From contig CP085323.1 of NCBI GenBank assembly GCA_022870745.1, forward strand, positions 3,038,001 through 3,102,000: a DNA stretch of 64,000 bases. Direction: 5' to 3'. The notes beneath the pieces were generated by a model, which was not told the DNA's origin, made no database searches, and worked only from the letters and a program-made list of their open reading frames with translations. Position 1 is the stretch's first letter; each line of letters starts with the position of its first letter. The translations under genes and the position numbers were made by a program. Source of the DNA: Silvibacterium acidisoli. GTDB lineage: Bacteria > Acidobacteriota > Terriglobia > Terriglobales > Acidobacteriaceae. Positions 7,750 through 16,145 of this stretch are shown here, piece by piece.

Positions 7750-8685
7750 CTATGCAGTCAGCGCTATCGGAGACCGGGTGACTGCCGCGAGGTTACGAAG
7801 CTTTCGCATAAAGGTTCTTTCCAGCTCGCTGGTCACTTTTGACCTGTTCTCTCCAAGCGACACCAGATAGGTCTTTAGAGAAAGGGTTTCTTCGGCCAGC
7901 GGCCTTACCGTCACTCCATTGCGCGCCAACAAGAGGGCGCCTGCCTTCGTGAGAAAGGCGACGCTGTTACCTTCGAAGAGAAACGGAAAAGCCTCCTCTT
8001 GCGAGGTGATGTGCTGTACATCGGTGGGGGGCACCTTCTGCTGCTCTGCCTGTTGGATCAGTGCGTCGTAGAGTGGCGGGTGTAAGCGCCTCGCGAAAAG
8101 AATCCATCTCCGTTTGCGGAGATCATGCAAGGTGACGCTCGGTTGATTGGCAAGCTCATCTCCCCTCAGCATTCCTATATAGAACGGGCTTTCGGCGATT
8201 TGTACCTTCGTAATCTGCGCAGACGATGGCGGCTCATTGGCAATGGCGAGGTCGAGACGGCCAGACATCAACTCGTGGACCAGGTCATACGAGAACTGGC
8301 TCGAAACTTCTATCTTTAACTGCGGGTAGAGAGGCAGCCGTATGGACATCAGCATCGACAAGAAGAAAGGATCGGTATACGGAGATCGTCCAACGTGCTG
8401 CACGACATCGGCCTCTTGAGCAACCGCGAGGGCCGCAGTGAAGGCGCGTTCTCCATATAAAAGTGCTTTTCTCGCGTGTTCGACATAGGCGCGTCCAGCA
8501 TCGGTGACGCTGACCCCCTTGCGGTCCCGCACAAACAACTGCACACCCAGCGTGCGCTCCAGTGCCTTGATATTTTTCGTGATGGTGGATTGGCTGACGT
8601 TGATTTTGATGGCAGCCAACGTAAAGCTGAGCTCTTCGGAAAGAGCAACCGCCGATTCCATAAATCGTGTTTGATTGCGTGCCAT
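7750..8685 (-). CDS. LysR-type transcriptional regulator
   Basis: About 311 residues. The winged helix-turn-helix occupies the first 60 residues (FMESAVALSEELSFTLAAIK, then SQSTITKNIKALERTLGVQLF). A periplasmic-binding-protein-like effector domain follows, with SSQFSYDLVHELMSGRLDLAI as the usual marker. The ATG at 8685 is preferred; the frame extends to a GTG at 8724 without a ribosome-binding site. It is divergent from a second LysR gene with about 260 bases between them, in the arrangement of paralogous regulators. Its target is unknown. Confidence 0.9.
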   Translation of the reverse strand: MARNQTRFMESAVALSEELSFTLAAIKINVSQSTITKNIKALERTLGVQLFVRDRKGVSVTDAGRAYVEHARKALLYGERAFTAALAVAQEADVVQHVGRSPYTDPFFLSMLMSIRLPLYPQLKIEVSSQFSYDLVHELMSGRLDLAIANEPPSSAQITKVQIAESPFYIGMLRGDELANQPSVTLHDLRKRRWILFARRLHPPLYDALIQQAEQQKVPPTDVQHITSQEEAFPFLFEGNSVAFLTKAGALLLARNGVTVRPLAEETLSLKTYLVSLGENRSKVTSELERTFMRKLRNLAAVTRSPIALTA

Positions 8686-8947
8686 GATGATCCCTGCCTG
8701 CTCTGCGATGGAAGGCGGAACCACTGGGATGGGCCGATACGACTCCAGCTCAAGACGAGGATGATTCCGTCAGAGATGCTGTGGTTTAGACGCTCCTCTC
8801 TTTAAAGGACGTAAACATAAGGCGGCAGGACGCGGATTCGTTATTCCTTTTGGAATTTCGGAAATCGTTTCGGGAATTGGACTTTATCCAAGGCTTCATA
8901 GTCTCTTAGAGCACACCGGTGCACTTTGGCCGTCCAAGGCGGGTCTT

Positions 8948-9871
8948 ATGCAGAGCAGGCATCCATTGGAAGTCAATATTCTGGTCGTTATCATCGCACA
9001 GGAAGGCAGTTTTATCCGGGCTTCGAAGAAGCTGGGTATTGCGCCACCGTCGCTCACACGGAGGGTGGCTTCACTGGAAAGGAACATCGGAGTCAAACTG
9101 TTCAACCGGTCCACCCGTAGCGTGGCACTGACCGACGCGGGAAGGCTGTTCGTTCAGGAATCCTCTCTTTCCCTGAGCCACGCCGAACGCGCGTGGGACC
9201 TGGCCCGATTCCATGCGCAGACCGAGAGTGGTCCCTACCGTTTTGGATACTCTCCATACACCCACAGCGCATTCCTGCCACTCTTGAATGGATTGAGTCC
9301 TGCACCGCATCCGCCAGGGGATGAGCCGTCCAACATTGTTCTAGAGACCGCAAACACGGTCGAGCTGATAGAGCGGGTGCTTCGCGGTCAGCTTCACGCC
9401 GCGCTGGGGACAGGCCCCATCGTAGACCGGGACCTATGGGTGCACCGAGCCGGACGCGAGGGGTTTACGGTCTGCCTGCCGAGAGGCCACCACCTGGCTC
9501 AGAAGGCCAGCGTGACCGCACATGACCTTGATAGGGAAACAGTCTTCTGGATGCCGCGGTCGTCGCATCCGCGCTTCTACGGTCAGGTGATGAGATACAT
9601 CAGGAGTTTGGGAGTCCGACCCCTCTTCCGAGAAGTCAGGGGTGCAATGCACGCGCTTGAGTTCGTCGCCCGTAACTCCGGTCTGGCTCTGCTACCGCGT
9701 TCCGCATCCCGCATTTCTCATTCCGGGGTGGTCTTCAAGCCATTGGCAGACCGCTATCTCGGAATCGAAACCATGCTCTTCATGCGGCGCGATCTGCGCT
9801 ACGGAAAGCTCAAAGACATTGTCGATGTGTTTCTCGCCCAACTTCTTGCTCTCAAGATGGAGATCAATTAG
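8948..9871 (+). CDS. LysR-type transcriptional regulator
   Basis: A 307-residue regulator with an N-terminal helix-turn-helix (GSFIRASKKLGIAPPSLTRRV, ERNIGVKLFNRSTRSVALTD) and a LysR substrate-binding domain (EHALRGQL-type segment VIERVLRGQLHAALGTG region). It is divergent from the LysR gene at 7750-8685 and shares with it the motif order GYSPYTHSAFLPLL / GRSPYTDPFFLSML, so the two look like paralogues. A short broken lipoprotein gene and the defence island follow on the right. Confidence 0.9.
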   Translation: MQSRHPLEVNILVVIIAQEGSFIRASKKLGIAPPSLTRRVASLERNIGVKLFNRSTRSVALTDAGRLFVQESSLSLSHAERAWDLARFHAQTESGPYRFGYSPYTHSAFLPLLNGLSPAPHPPGDEPSNIVLETANTVELIERVLRGQLHAALGTGPIVDRDLWVHRAGREGFTVCLPRGHHLAQKASVTAHDLDRETVFWMPRSSHPRFYGQVMRYIRSLGVRPLFREVRGAMHALEFVARNSGLALLPRSASRISHSGVVFKPLADRYLGIETMLFMRRDLRYGKLKDIVDVFLAQLLALKMEIN

Positions 9872-9915
9872 AGCCGAAAATCTCTGCTCGTTCAACTACT
9901 TGACCGGAGGATGAT

Positions 9916-10062
9916 ATGCGAAGATTCTCTCTTCTCTTTCTTGCGGGTGTTATCTCCCTGACCGCATGCGACAACACAAGGAAGCCAAGCAACAGTAACT
10001 TCAGATAAGCGATCAATCAATATCTAGCGAAGCACGGGGAAACTTGTACAGGCCCGACATGA
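9916..10062 (+). pseudogene. Broken small lipoprotein gene at the left edge of the defence island
   Basis: A start at 9916 gives MRRFSLLFLAGVISLTACDN, a clear lipoprotein signal peptide with an LTAC lipobox, preceded by a GGAGG site. After 30 codons a TAA (10006-10008) interrupts. The same frame then continues AINQYLAKHGETCTGP and stops at 10062. The continuing segment looks like the N-terminal part of a secreted family, so the gene seems broken by a nonsense change and cut short. The defence island begins 6 bases later, which suggests that the insertion removed the rest. Confidence 0.5.
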
Positions 10063-10068
10063 ACGTCG

Positions 10069-11163
10069 CTAACTAAATGGAGCTTCGGTGGAAGCATCCT
10101 TCAAGATCTTGCGAATTTCTTGACGCAGCAATTTCTTGTTAAAGATTCCCTCAGCCTTTTCCGCTATGAGGGAGACGCGCGGATTCTTGTCCAGTGATGA
10201 ATGACTTGCGACAATCTCAGCGGCATTTGGCGACGCAACAATCAGCCTCAACCCTGAGTTTTTCTTCATACCCTGATCAATGATTTGGTTAATATGCTCG
10301 TCCGCGAAGCTATATCCAACCACAGCAAGAATCTGAGCTTTGAGTGTTGCCCTTGAAAAGTTATAGGCCAACGTCAGAAACGGTTCCTTGGCGGATAATT
10401 TATGCGCAGTACCAAAAACAAGGTGAGGACGGGTGTCATCCCCCTGCATCGTATCCGCGCTTTCATGTCGAGGATATGCGAGCGAACAGAGTCCATATAT
10501 AGGATCGTCAACCCAGTCGAGTGATCCGTGAAGCTTGAAAAGATTGATCCCGGAAGCGCTTGAGAAACTGTCGGGTGACCAGACCCCGTTTTCATCAAAG
10601 CCGTTTATAAACTTTTCCGAAGCCGCACTTAAGGCGCTTTCGACACACAGATCATAGTTCAGACTAAAAATATCGAGGCCTGAACCGTCTATACATAAAT
10701 CCTTTAGGCCCTCCAAATACGAAACATCCTTGGGAGTACGCAATTCCTCTTCGACAGAGCGATACGTGAAATCCAAAAATGAACTTAGCAGTTTGGAGTC
10801 TCTGGTTTCCAGATCTTCAATCCGCTTATGCCATCCGGCTGCATATGCCGCAAGGGGATTTTTGGTCCTATGGTGCAACTCTTCTGCGGCGATTGCTATT
10901 TGCTCAATATTTACAGGGCTTCCCGGATTTCTATTAAGGATCCCCTCCTGAAATCGCACTCCGCCTTCAAGGAAATGAAAAAGCGCAAGCCAGCGTTCAG
11001 CCTGTTCGCGTTCTGTCATGGCAACACTGGTGCCTTCGGATGTCGCCGCTCTTGTAAGCAGTTTCTCGCGGAGTCTCCTTGCCAACTCAACCGACATAGG
11101 TAAACCAGCATCCGCGCTCAAACCCGCGCCCGCGAGTAAAGCGATACGGGGTAGCTTGGTCAT
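10069..11163 (-). CDS. SIR2-family effector of an Argonaute system
   Basis: About 364 residues with a SIR2 Rossmann fold. It has LLAGAGLSADAGLP near residues 9-22, FSLNYDLCVE (the Asn-Asp motif) near 169-171, LFKLHGSLDW (catalytic His) near 212 and a late VVGYSFADEHIN. In known SIR2-linked Argonaute systems the SIR2 part depletes NAD+ after guide-dependent target recognition and causes abortive infection. Here it is a separate polypeptide with no APAZ extension. The start at 11163 gives an ATGA overlap with the MID-PIWI gene, so the two are coupled; a GTG three codons earlier is also possible. It is the last gene of the minus-strand island operon. Confidence 0.85.
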   Translation of the reverse strand: MTKLPRIALLAGAGLSADAGLPMSVELARRLREKLLTRAATSEGTSVAMTEREQAERWLALFHFLEGGVRFQEGILNRNPGSPVNIEQIAIAAEELHHRTKNPLAAYAAGWHKRIEDLETRDSKLLSSFLDFTYRSVEEELRTPKDVSYLEGLKDLCIDGSGLDIFSLNYDLCVESALSAASEKFINGFDENGVWSPDSFSSASGINLFKLHGSLDWVDDPIYGLCSLAYPRHESADTMQGDDTRPHLVFGTAHKLSAKEPFLTLAYNFSRATLKAQILAVVGYSFADEHINQIIDQGMKKNSGLRLIVASPNAAEIVASHSSLDKNPRVSLIAEKAEGIFNKKLLRQEIRKILKDASTEAPFS

Positions 11164-12473
11164 ATGAACCACATTCTTTCCTGTAGAAGCTGAAGCGAAG
11201 ATTCAGGAAGATTTTTTATACGTTCAGCGGCAATGTGGCTAAGCAGTCGAGCGATGAGTTCGCCATAGTAGTTGGAGATCGGTTTTGATCGAGCGTTGAA
11301 TCCACGCCAATTAACTTGGCTCAAATCATTGATCTGCCGGATAACCGTCTTAATGCCACCTGGATGTCGCGCTCCGCCCTGCGGTGTGATTCGCAGAGCT
11401 ACCGGTACTCGAAAATTTGCCCAAGACTCTTTCTCGTCGCGACCTTCCGTATATAGAAGGTAATCACGATCATTTATTTGCAAGATCGTGCCCCGATGCG
11501 GGATTCCATCTTTGAATCTCGTATCGACTGCAAAGAATGTTTCCTCTTCTGAAATCTTCACAACCACAATTTGAAGAATGTTTTGCTTTGCATGGTTCCG
11601 TACGGCCCCATACACAGCATCCATTTCTTCACGGCTCATGTGTTTGGGCACATGTAATGTCACCGAGGAAACAGTCCTGCCAATGGCTTCGGCACGCTTC
11701 AATGAGTTCGCGACTACGTTCTCTAAAAGTTTCAAGTACTTCTTGCGATCATCGGTCACTTCCGCCAATGCTACAAACTGAAAGGCGCCGCGGGCGGAAA
11801 AACAGGCTGTGAATCCCATGTAGCCAGTTGTCTGTCGGGATTGGGGATCAAATAAGTAAGAACGTCCAAGACCGATAATCAATTCTTGATCCAGTTCCTT
11901 ACCGTAAACAATCCATGGAGTGCCGCCAAGTTTAACAAACGCTCCCAAGGCAATGTTCGCTGCCGACCAGCGAAATTTGGCCTCATCGGCCAGGAGTTCC
12001 GCTGTGATGCTCTGGGAAAGTATGCCTTCCGCCAAAAGTCTTGCCTTGCAGGCGTAATAGGGAGTATCAGGCTCCGACGCGGAGGTTTGAGGATGGATGA
12101 TAAAGAACATGTGGGGCTTGGGATTCGACGCACCAGCATTCCAGTTCAGGATTGCTTCCTGATAGAGCTTCGCTGCATCATGGGGACTCTTGCCTCGAAT
12201 GCTAAAGCCGGTGACGGGAAATACTTGATCTTTAGTGAGTCGAAAGCGGAAGGTCGATTCAACACCCTTAAAAGAGCCGACACCGTTCTTCAGAGCTAGG
12301 AATAATCGGTTCGCATAATCGCGATACTCTGTCGGAAAGACAAAGCCAAAGATTGGATCCTCATCAAGCGCGCGATATGGACCAAATTCGACAAGTCCAC
12401 GGAGCTTATCCGGTCGACTCCTCTCGTTGCCGAAGGCGAATTGCACTGGCTGGAGTATGTGGCCGTTCACCAT
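11160..12473 (-). CDS. Prokaryotic Argonaute, MID-PIWI half
   Basis: A 437-residue protein. It begins in an L2/MID-like segment (LVEFGPYRALDEDPIFGFVFP). It has the MID guide-binding pattern YYACKARLLAEGILSQ near 139-154 and then a PIWI domain (LGGTPWIVYG, QTTGYMGFTACFS, VNWRGFNARSKPISNYYGEL) that ends in the hydrophobic WFI expected of Argonautes. The first catalytic Asp of the DEDX tetrad appears replaced: the usual GID-like strand reads IIGLG near 199-203. It is therefore probably a guide-binding, non-slicing Argonaute. It overlaps the gene before it by 7 bases and the SIR2 gene after it by 4, so all three are coupled. Confidence 0.85.
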   Translation of the reverse strand: MVNGHILQPVQFAFGNERSRPDKLRGLVEFGPYRALDEDPIFGFVFPTEYRDYANRLFLALKNGVGSFKGVESTFRFRLTKDQVFPVTGFSIRGKSPHDAAKLYQEAILNWNAGASNPKPHMFFIIHPQTSASEPDTPYYACKARLLAEGILSQSITAELLADEAKFRWSAANIALGAFVKLGGTPWIVYGKELDQELIIGLGRSYLFDPQSRQTTGYMGFTACFSARGAFQFVALAEVTDDRKKYLKLLENVVANSLKRAEAIGRTVSSVTLHVPKHMSREEMDAVYGAVRNHAKQNILQIVVVKISEEETFFAVDTRFKDGIPHRGTILQINDRDYLLYTEGRDEKESWANFRVPVALRITPQGGARHPGGIKTVIRQINDLSQVNWRGFNARSKPISNYYGELIARLLSHIAAERIKNLPESSLQLLQERMWFI

Positions 12474-13441
12474 GAACTCCCCAGCGTTGCTTCCATAGGG
12501 CTAAGACTTACAGCTAGTGAACCAGATTCGAACGATTTCAAAGGAACCACAAGCTGGTCTGTTGAAGAACCCGACTCCTGAAGTAGTTCACGAATCGCCA
12601 TCAAACGATCACGGAGCACCGTGACGCTTCGTCGATTATCCCTTGTGAGGCTCAGATTGAGTCTTTGAATCTCACGGACGACCGCTGAGGTACCCGATCT
12701 CCCTCTAACTTTACTTTCATATTGCTTGATAACGGCCGGCGAAGCTTCGAGCCGCAAATCTTGAAGAGAAATGACACGATGCTGATCGTCTTTACAAAGA
12801 ACCGTCGCGGTTCCATCACGTTCAACGCTTCTGATGCGACCAATGAAACGATTATGGAAAGGGGAAAGATCGCGTGAGATTGTTGCTCCTATAGGGCGGT
12901 ATAGAACTGGCATTCCTAACGCAATCCCCGCTAATGCCGGGTTCGCCAAACTTTCTTTGAAGTGAGCTTGAACGACCCATCGAAAAGCGACCGCGAATCT
13001 GTAAGCTTCTTCCCGGAATGGTCGTTGAACCAGAAATGAGATTCCTGTCGCTAGTTCGATAGCGTCATCCGGAGACATGCGATATGGGCGCAACGCGACA
13101 TTCTCAAAATGGCTTTGTTCAACCATAAAACCGCGTTGTGAGAAGTGAGATGCAAGTGCCTGTTCAGCCAACAAACTGCCGATTCGCCAAAATCTTCCAA
13201 TATCAAATGATCTGTGGGTCGCTCCGGTTGGAACCGCCAAACCATTCAAAAAAACCATTCGGATGCGCCTTGTGGATGAGCTTGCTTCGTCATCATCCAT
13301 TTCATAGCGCCACGTTTGGTAGTCGCCAAACTCGGAATCCCTCGCTTTCGTCGATTCGTCCCATGACGTGTAATCGAGGAACGGAAGCGATGGCTCGACC
13401 GGCATCAGATCCGCAGCGAAATTATTGATGACAACTTGCAT
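12467..13441 (-). CDS. Argonaute N-terminal half / APAZ-like subunit
   Basis: A 324-residue protein with no membrane segment. A central block reads ATGISFLVQRPFREEAYRFA then VAFRWVVQAHFKESLANPAL, followed by GMPVLYRP and a beta-rich region (RFIGRIRSVERDGTATVLC). This resembles the N/L1/PAZ-like or APAZ portion that precedes MID-PIWI in prokaryotic Argonautes. Its length plus that of the next protein (761 residues) is about that of a long Argonaute. The ATG at 13441 lacks a strong site but sits 27 bases after the endonuclease gene. The 7-base stop/start overlap could be a natural gene split or a one-base loss in a once continuous gene. Confidence 0.6.
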   Translation of the reverse strand: MQVVINNFAADLMPVEPSLPFLDYTSWDESTKARDSEFGDYQTWRYEMDDDEASSSTRRIRMVFLNGLAVPTGATHRSFDIGRFWRIGSLLAEQALASHFSQRGFMVEQSHFENVALRPYRMSPDDAIELATGISFLVQRPFREEAYRFAVAFRWVVQAHFKESLANPALAGIALGMPVLYRPIGATISRDLSPFHNRFIGRIRSVERDGTATVLCKDDQHRVISLQDLRLEASPAVIKQYESKVRGRSGTSAVVREIQRLNLSLTRDNRRSVTVLRDRLMAIRELLQESGSSTDQLVVPLKSFESGSLAVSLSPMEATLGSSW

Positions 13442-13468
13442 GTCTATCCAGTCAGCGCTCCTATTTTT

Positions 13469-14134
13469 TCAATCCTCTTCGCCTTCGGCTGTGCCGATGT
13501 CTCCAGCCTCCTCCGTGGGAACAAGAGGTACAGCCTGCCCAGCAAAGTACTCCGCCAGTCTGGTACTCAGCGCTTCCGCAGTTAAACCTCCATCTGCGAG
13601 TTTCTCTGCGAATTTCCGTCCAGGATGCAACACATCCCACGGGGATTTGTATTGGGCTGCGCGTCGCATACCTGGATCTTTATTGCCAAAACCATCGACC
13701 ACCAAGTTCCAAATGGGCTTGAACTGTTCAATCATCATGTTTTCGCCAAGAGGAATCCAGATATCGTCCACCACCAACGAGCGATAACGGAAATCCGTTA
13801 CATCCAAATTTATCGCTTCATCTATAGAACTAGCGTGCTGTCGCAAGCGGTCACGCAAAGCCTTCCCCTTAGCCGCATCGAAAGCTAATCCGCCCTTACG
13901 TGCGCCTTTAGGAACCGCCTTACCTACATAGATAGGCTGCGAAAACTCTTCGTCACGATTCTTTTGAGCGACAGGTTGGTAAGGTGAAAACGACCCTATG
14001 TAATAGATCGCGTAAACGCCAGCACCGGCGAGCTCCGTTGTCTCTGTAAGCGGCGTCACTGGACGCAGCAGAAGAGCTTCCGCCACACTGCGTCCAAGGT
14101 TCAGTTTGTCGAGAGGATTATAGGGACTCTCCAT
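13469..14134 (-). CDS. Eco29kI-family type II restriction endonuclease (GIY-YIG)
   Basis: A 221-residue enzyme with the GIY-YIG pattern of the Eco29kI family: GVYAIYYIG near 39-47, PIYVGKAVPKGARKGG near 67-82, LRDRLRQH with the Arg and His near 96 and 100, and WIPLGENMMIEQFKPIWN with Glu and Asn near 131 and 143. Eco29kI cuts CCGC^GG. The specificity here is inferred only from the family and its methyltransferase partner. It follows the methyltransferase gene after 2 bases, so the pair is one restriction-modification unit. The acidic tail (EEAGDIGTAEGEED) is probably disordered. Confidence 0.88.
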   Translation of the reverse strand: MESPYNPLDKLNLGRSVAEALLLRPVTPLTETTELAGAGVYAIYYIGSFSPYQPVAQKNRDEEFSQPIYVGKAVPKGARKGGLAFDAAKGKALRDRLRQHASSIDEAINLDVTDFRYRSLVVDDIWIPLGENMMIEQFKPIWNLVVDGFGNKDPGMRRAAQYKSPWDVLHPGRKFAEKLADGGLTAEALSTRLAEYFAGQAVPLVPTEEAGDIGTAEGEED

Positions 14135-14136
14135 GC

Positions 14137-15309
14137 TTACTCATGTCCTCTCATCTTGAGCAAGGTATCAGCGACAGAACTTGCAACAACTTCAGCCAAC
14201 CGTACTGGTACGGCATTGCCAAGTTGACGCATCGCCTCGGTCCAAGCGCCCCGAAAAATATAGTCGTCGGGAAAAGTTTGAAGCCGCGCTGCCTCCCGCG
14301 TTGTGAAGTACCGTACCGAACCGTCCACTCTGGCAAGCATATTCTCACCGCCAGGTACACCGTGATCACCCGCTTTTAGGGTCTTGGCAGGCTCATCATA
14401 AGGGCTTCCTGTATGTCCGGGGTAGCTTCGAGCTCCCGGGCTAAAGACGTGGTTGGCAATGCCATTACGAGGTTGCTTCTCAGGATCCGGCAGTCCAACA
14501 AGTGCATCGCGCACAGTGAGCCATGGCTCTTTGCTGTCGTTCAACAGTTCGGCAAGCTTATCTACTCGGGCAGCTTGACGCAGAGCCAACGTAGGCCGAT
14601 GGCGTTTTGCTACTTTATGTCGATCCCAATACTCGCCGGTTATCCATTGCGAATGCAACAATGAATCCTCCGAATGTTTCTCCTCAGGAAAATTCCACTG
14701 CACTCCTAGGTCTGAACGGAACCCGACTAAAAATACACGCTCGCGGCGCTGTGGCACACCATAATTTGCGGCGTTCAGAAGACGAAAGACGACATTGTAT
14801 TCTGAGCGGACCCGTCGCGAGGTATGGTGGCGCTCTAGGCGAATACGGTGCTCTCCCCATGACTCATCCTTACGGCGGATCAAGTTTGGGTGGGTCAATT
14901 GCAAATGTATGTACTCGAAATAGTCTGCGAAGCTTTCGCGTAGAAGTCCCTTTACGTTCTCGAAAATGAAAGCCTTGGGGCGCAATTCACGTACGGCGCG
15001 CACGGCCTCAGGGAACATATCGCGAGCATCGAGATATCCTTGGTGCTTTCCCCCAAGCGAGAACGGCTGGCAGGGAGGACCACCAGATACGACCATGACC
15101 TCTTCGGAAATAGTGGAGTAGTCGAATTTCCGGACATCGCCTTCAAAAAGGGGCCACCGCTCAACGGAGCTCATATGATGTCGCTGATTCTCGCGAAATG
15201 TCTCGCAAGCATCGTGATTCCACTCGATGACAGCAGCATGATCAAAACCGGCATTCGCCATTCCTATGGCTAGGCCTCCCGCTCCCGCGAAAAGCTCGAC
15301 ACTACGCAT
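14137..15309 (-). CDS. DNA (cytosine-5) methyltransferase of the restriction-modification system
   Basis: A 390-residue enzyme with the C5-methyltransferase motifs in order: ELFAGAGGLAIGM (motif I) at the start, SGGPPCQPFSLGGKHQG (motif IV, catalytic Cys near 80), FIFENVKGLL (motif VI) near 115-123, a variable target-recognition region, YFTTREAARLQTFPDDYIF (motif IX) and QLGNAVPVRLAEVVA (motif X). It protects host DNA against the GIY-YIG endonuclease next door. Its start overlaps the Vsr stop by 8 bases. Eco29kI relatives suggest methylation within CCGCGG. Confidence 0.92.
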   Translation of the reverse strand: MRSVELFAGAGGLAIGMANAGFDHAAVIEWNHDACETFRENQRHHMSSVERWPLFEGDVRKFDYSTISEEVMVVSGGPPCQPFSLGGKHQGYLDARDMFPEAVRAVRELRPKAFIFENVKGLLRESFADYFEYIHLQLTHPNLIRRKDESWGEHRIRLERHHTSRRVRSEYNVVFRLLNAANYGVPQRRERVFLVGFRSDLGVQWNFPEEKHSEDSLLHSQWITGEYWDRHKVAKRHRPTLALRQAARVDKLAELLNDSKEPWLTVRDALVGLPDPEKQPRNGIANHVFSPGARSYPGHTGSPYDEPAKTLKAGDHGVPGGENMLARVDGSVRYFTTREAARLQTFPDDYIFRGAWTEAMRQLGNAVPVRLAEVVASSVADTLLKMRGHE

Positions 15310-15709
15310 CGAGGAACCTCCTTATCACTTGCTTCAGCCGCTCGATATCCTTCAACTCGCACTCCCAAATGGTCAAAACTTTCCAGCCATCTCTCATCAA
15401 TAGTTCTGTGTTTCGTGCATCACGTTCTTTATTGGCTTGAAGTTTAGGCTCCCAAAAGTCGAGTCTTGATTTCGGCATGCGCGCAAGGGCGCAATTTTCG
15501 TGACGATGCCAAAAACATCCATGAACAAATATGACCTTATTGCGACCTTTGAAAACAAGGTCGGGACATCCCGGCAATTTCCGTCCATGTAAGCGATAGC
15601 GATAACCTGCCGCGAAGACAAGTTTCCGAACCGCCATTTCTGGCTTGGAATCCTTCGCACGAACCCGCGACATAATTTCTGATCGCTCGGAAGGTGGAAT
15701 GTTGTCCAC
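15302..15709 (-). CDS. vsr: Very short patch repair endonuclease (Vsr)
   Basis: About 135 residues with the Vsr signature: SRVRAKDSKPEMAVRKLVF, then YRLHGRKLPGCPDLVFKGRNK (catalytic Asp in CPD), VIFVHGCFWHRH (active-site His residues) and RDGWKVLTIWECEL. Vsr nicks DNA at T:G mismatches made by deamination of methylated cytosine, so it accompanies C5-methyltransferases. The start is taken as a GTG at 15709 with GGGAG about 7 bases upstream. It lies just after the RHH stop; the open frame extends further but overlaps that gene. Confidence 0.9.
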   Translation of the reverse strand: MDNIPPSERSEIMSRVRAKDSKPEMAVRKLVFAAGYRYRLHGRKLPGCPDLVFKGRNKVIFVHGCFWHRHENCALARMPKSRLDFWEPKLQANKERDARNTELLMRDGWKVLTIWECELKDIERLKQVIRRFLDA

Positions 15710-15713
15710 ACGA

Positions 15714-15908
15714 TTACGCTCCCTCTGGGCGGCCAAAGAGTGGCCATTTGCTCGCGATATATTGTTCTGCCGCATCGCGCATCACCCATGCCAAGGACAC
15801 CTTCTTCTCGCGCGCAATGCGCTCCAGCGTCTGATGAACATCAGGCGCCAGCGTCACGGAAACTCGCGAAGTCCCGGGTTTAGAACTCGGATCTTTGATG
15901 GAGGGCAT
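15714..15908 (-). CDS. Ribbon-helix-helix regulator of the restriction-modification operon
   Basis: A 64-residue protein: a basic N-terminus, SRVSVTLAPDVHQTLERIAR (strand and first helix) and KVSLAWVMRDAAEQYIASKW (second helix), in the Arc/CopG fold. The ATG at 15908 has AAAGGAGG 8 bases upstream; a longer frame to 16115 has no such site. It is the first gene of the minus-strand operon and probably plays the timing role that C proteins play in other restriction systems. A set of three 7-bp repeats with 10-bp period lies just upstream as its likely operator. Confidence 0.8.
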   Translation of the reverse strand: MPSIKDPSSKPGTSRVSVTLAPDVHQTLERIAREKKVSLAWVMRDAAEQYIASKWPLFGRPEGA

Positions 15909-15926
15909 TCGGAACCTCCTTTCAGT

Positions 15927-15953
15927 TGCAGCAAGATGCTGCAGAGTGCTGCA
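15927..15953 (-). promoter_or_regulatory. Tandem operator: three 7-bp TGCAGCA/TGCTGCA repeats with 10-bp period
   Basis: On the plus strand TGCAGCA is at 15927-15933 and TGCTGCA at 15937-15943 and 15947-15953, separated by 3-base spacers. Starts exactly 10 bases apart put all copies on one face of the helix. That is how Arc/CopG-type dimers usually line up. The array sits 19-45 bases ahead of the RHH start, so autoregulation is likely. Confidence 0.65.
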
Positions 15954-16145
15954 TTGATCTCTGAGGATTGTATCGAGTTCCCCCACTGTGGAACAGTGTG
16001 AAACAATTATTTTGCCTTGTCGCACTTCGAAACTGGCCTTCATGTTGGACATTGACTTTATAAGCCGTGTGCAATCAATGAGATCGATCAAAGAGGATCG
16101 AGTTCGCATTCTCACGGATAAAGGGAAAACTGCTGCGGCGGAGCG

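Noticed and set aside
10069-13441. Standard two-gene SPARSA system (SIR2-APAZ plus short Argonaute)
   Set aside because: SIR2 here carries no APAZ extension, and the APAZ/N-like part is a separate gene in front of the Argonaute. The standard two-gene form does not fit.
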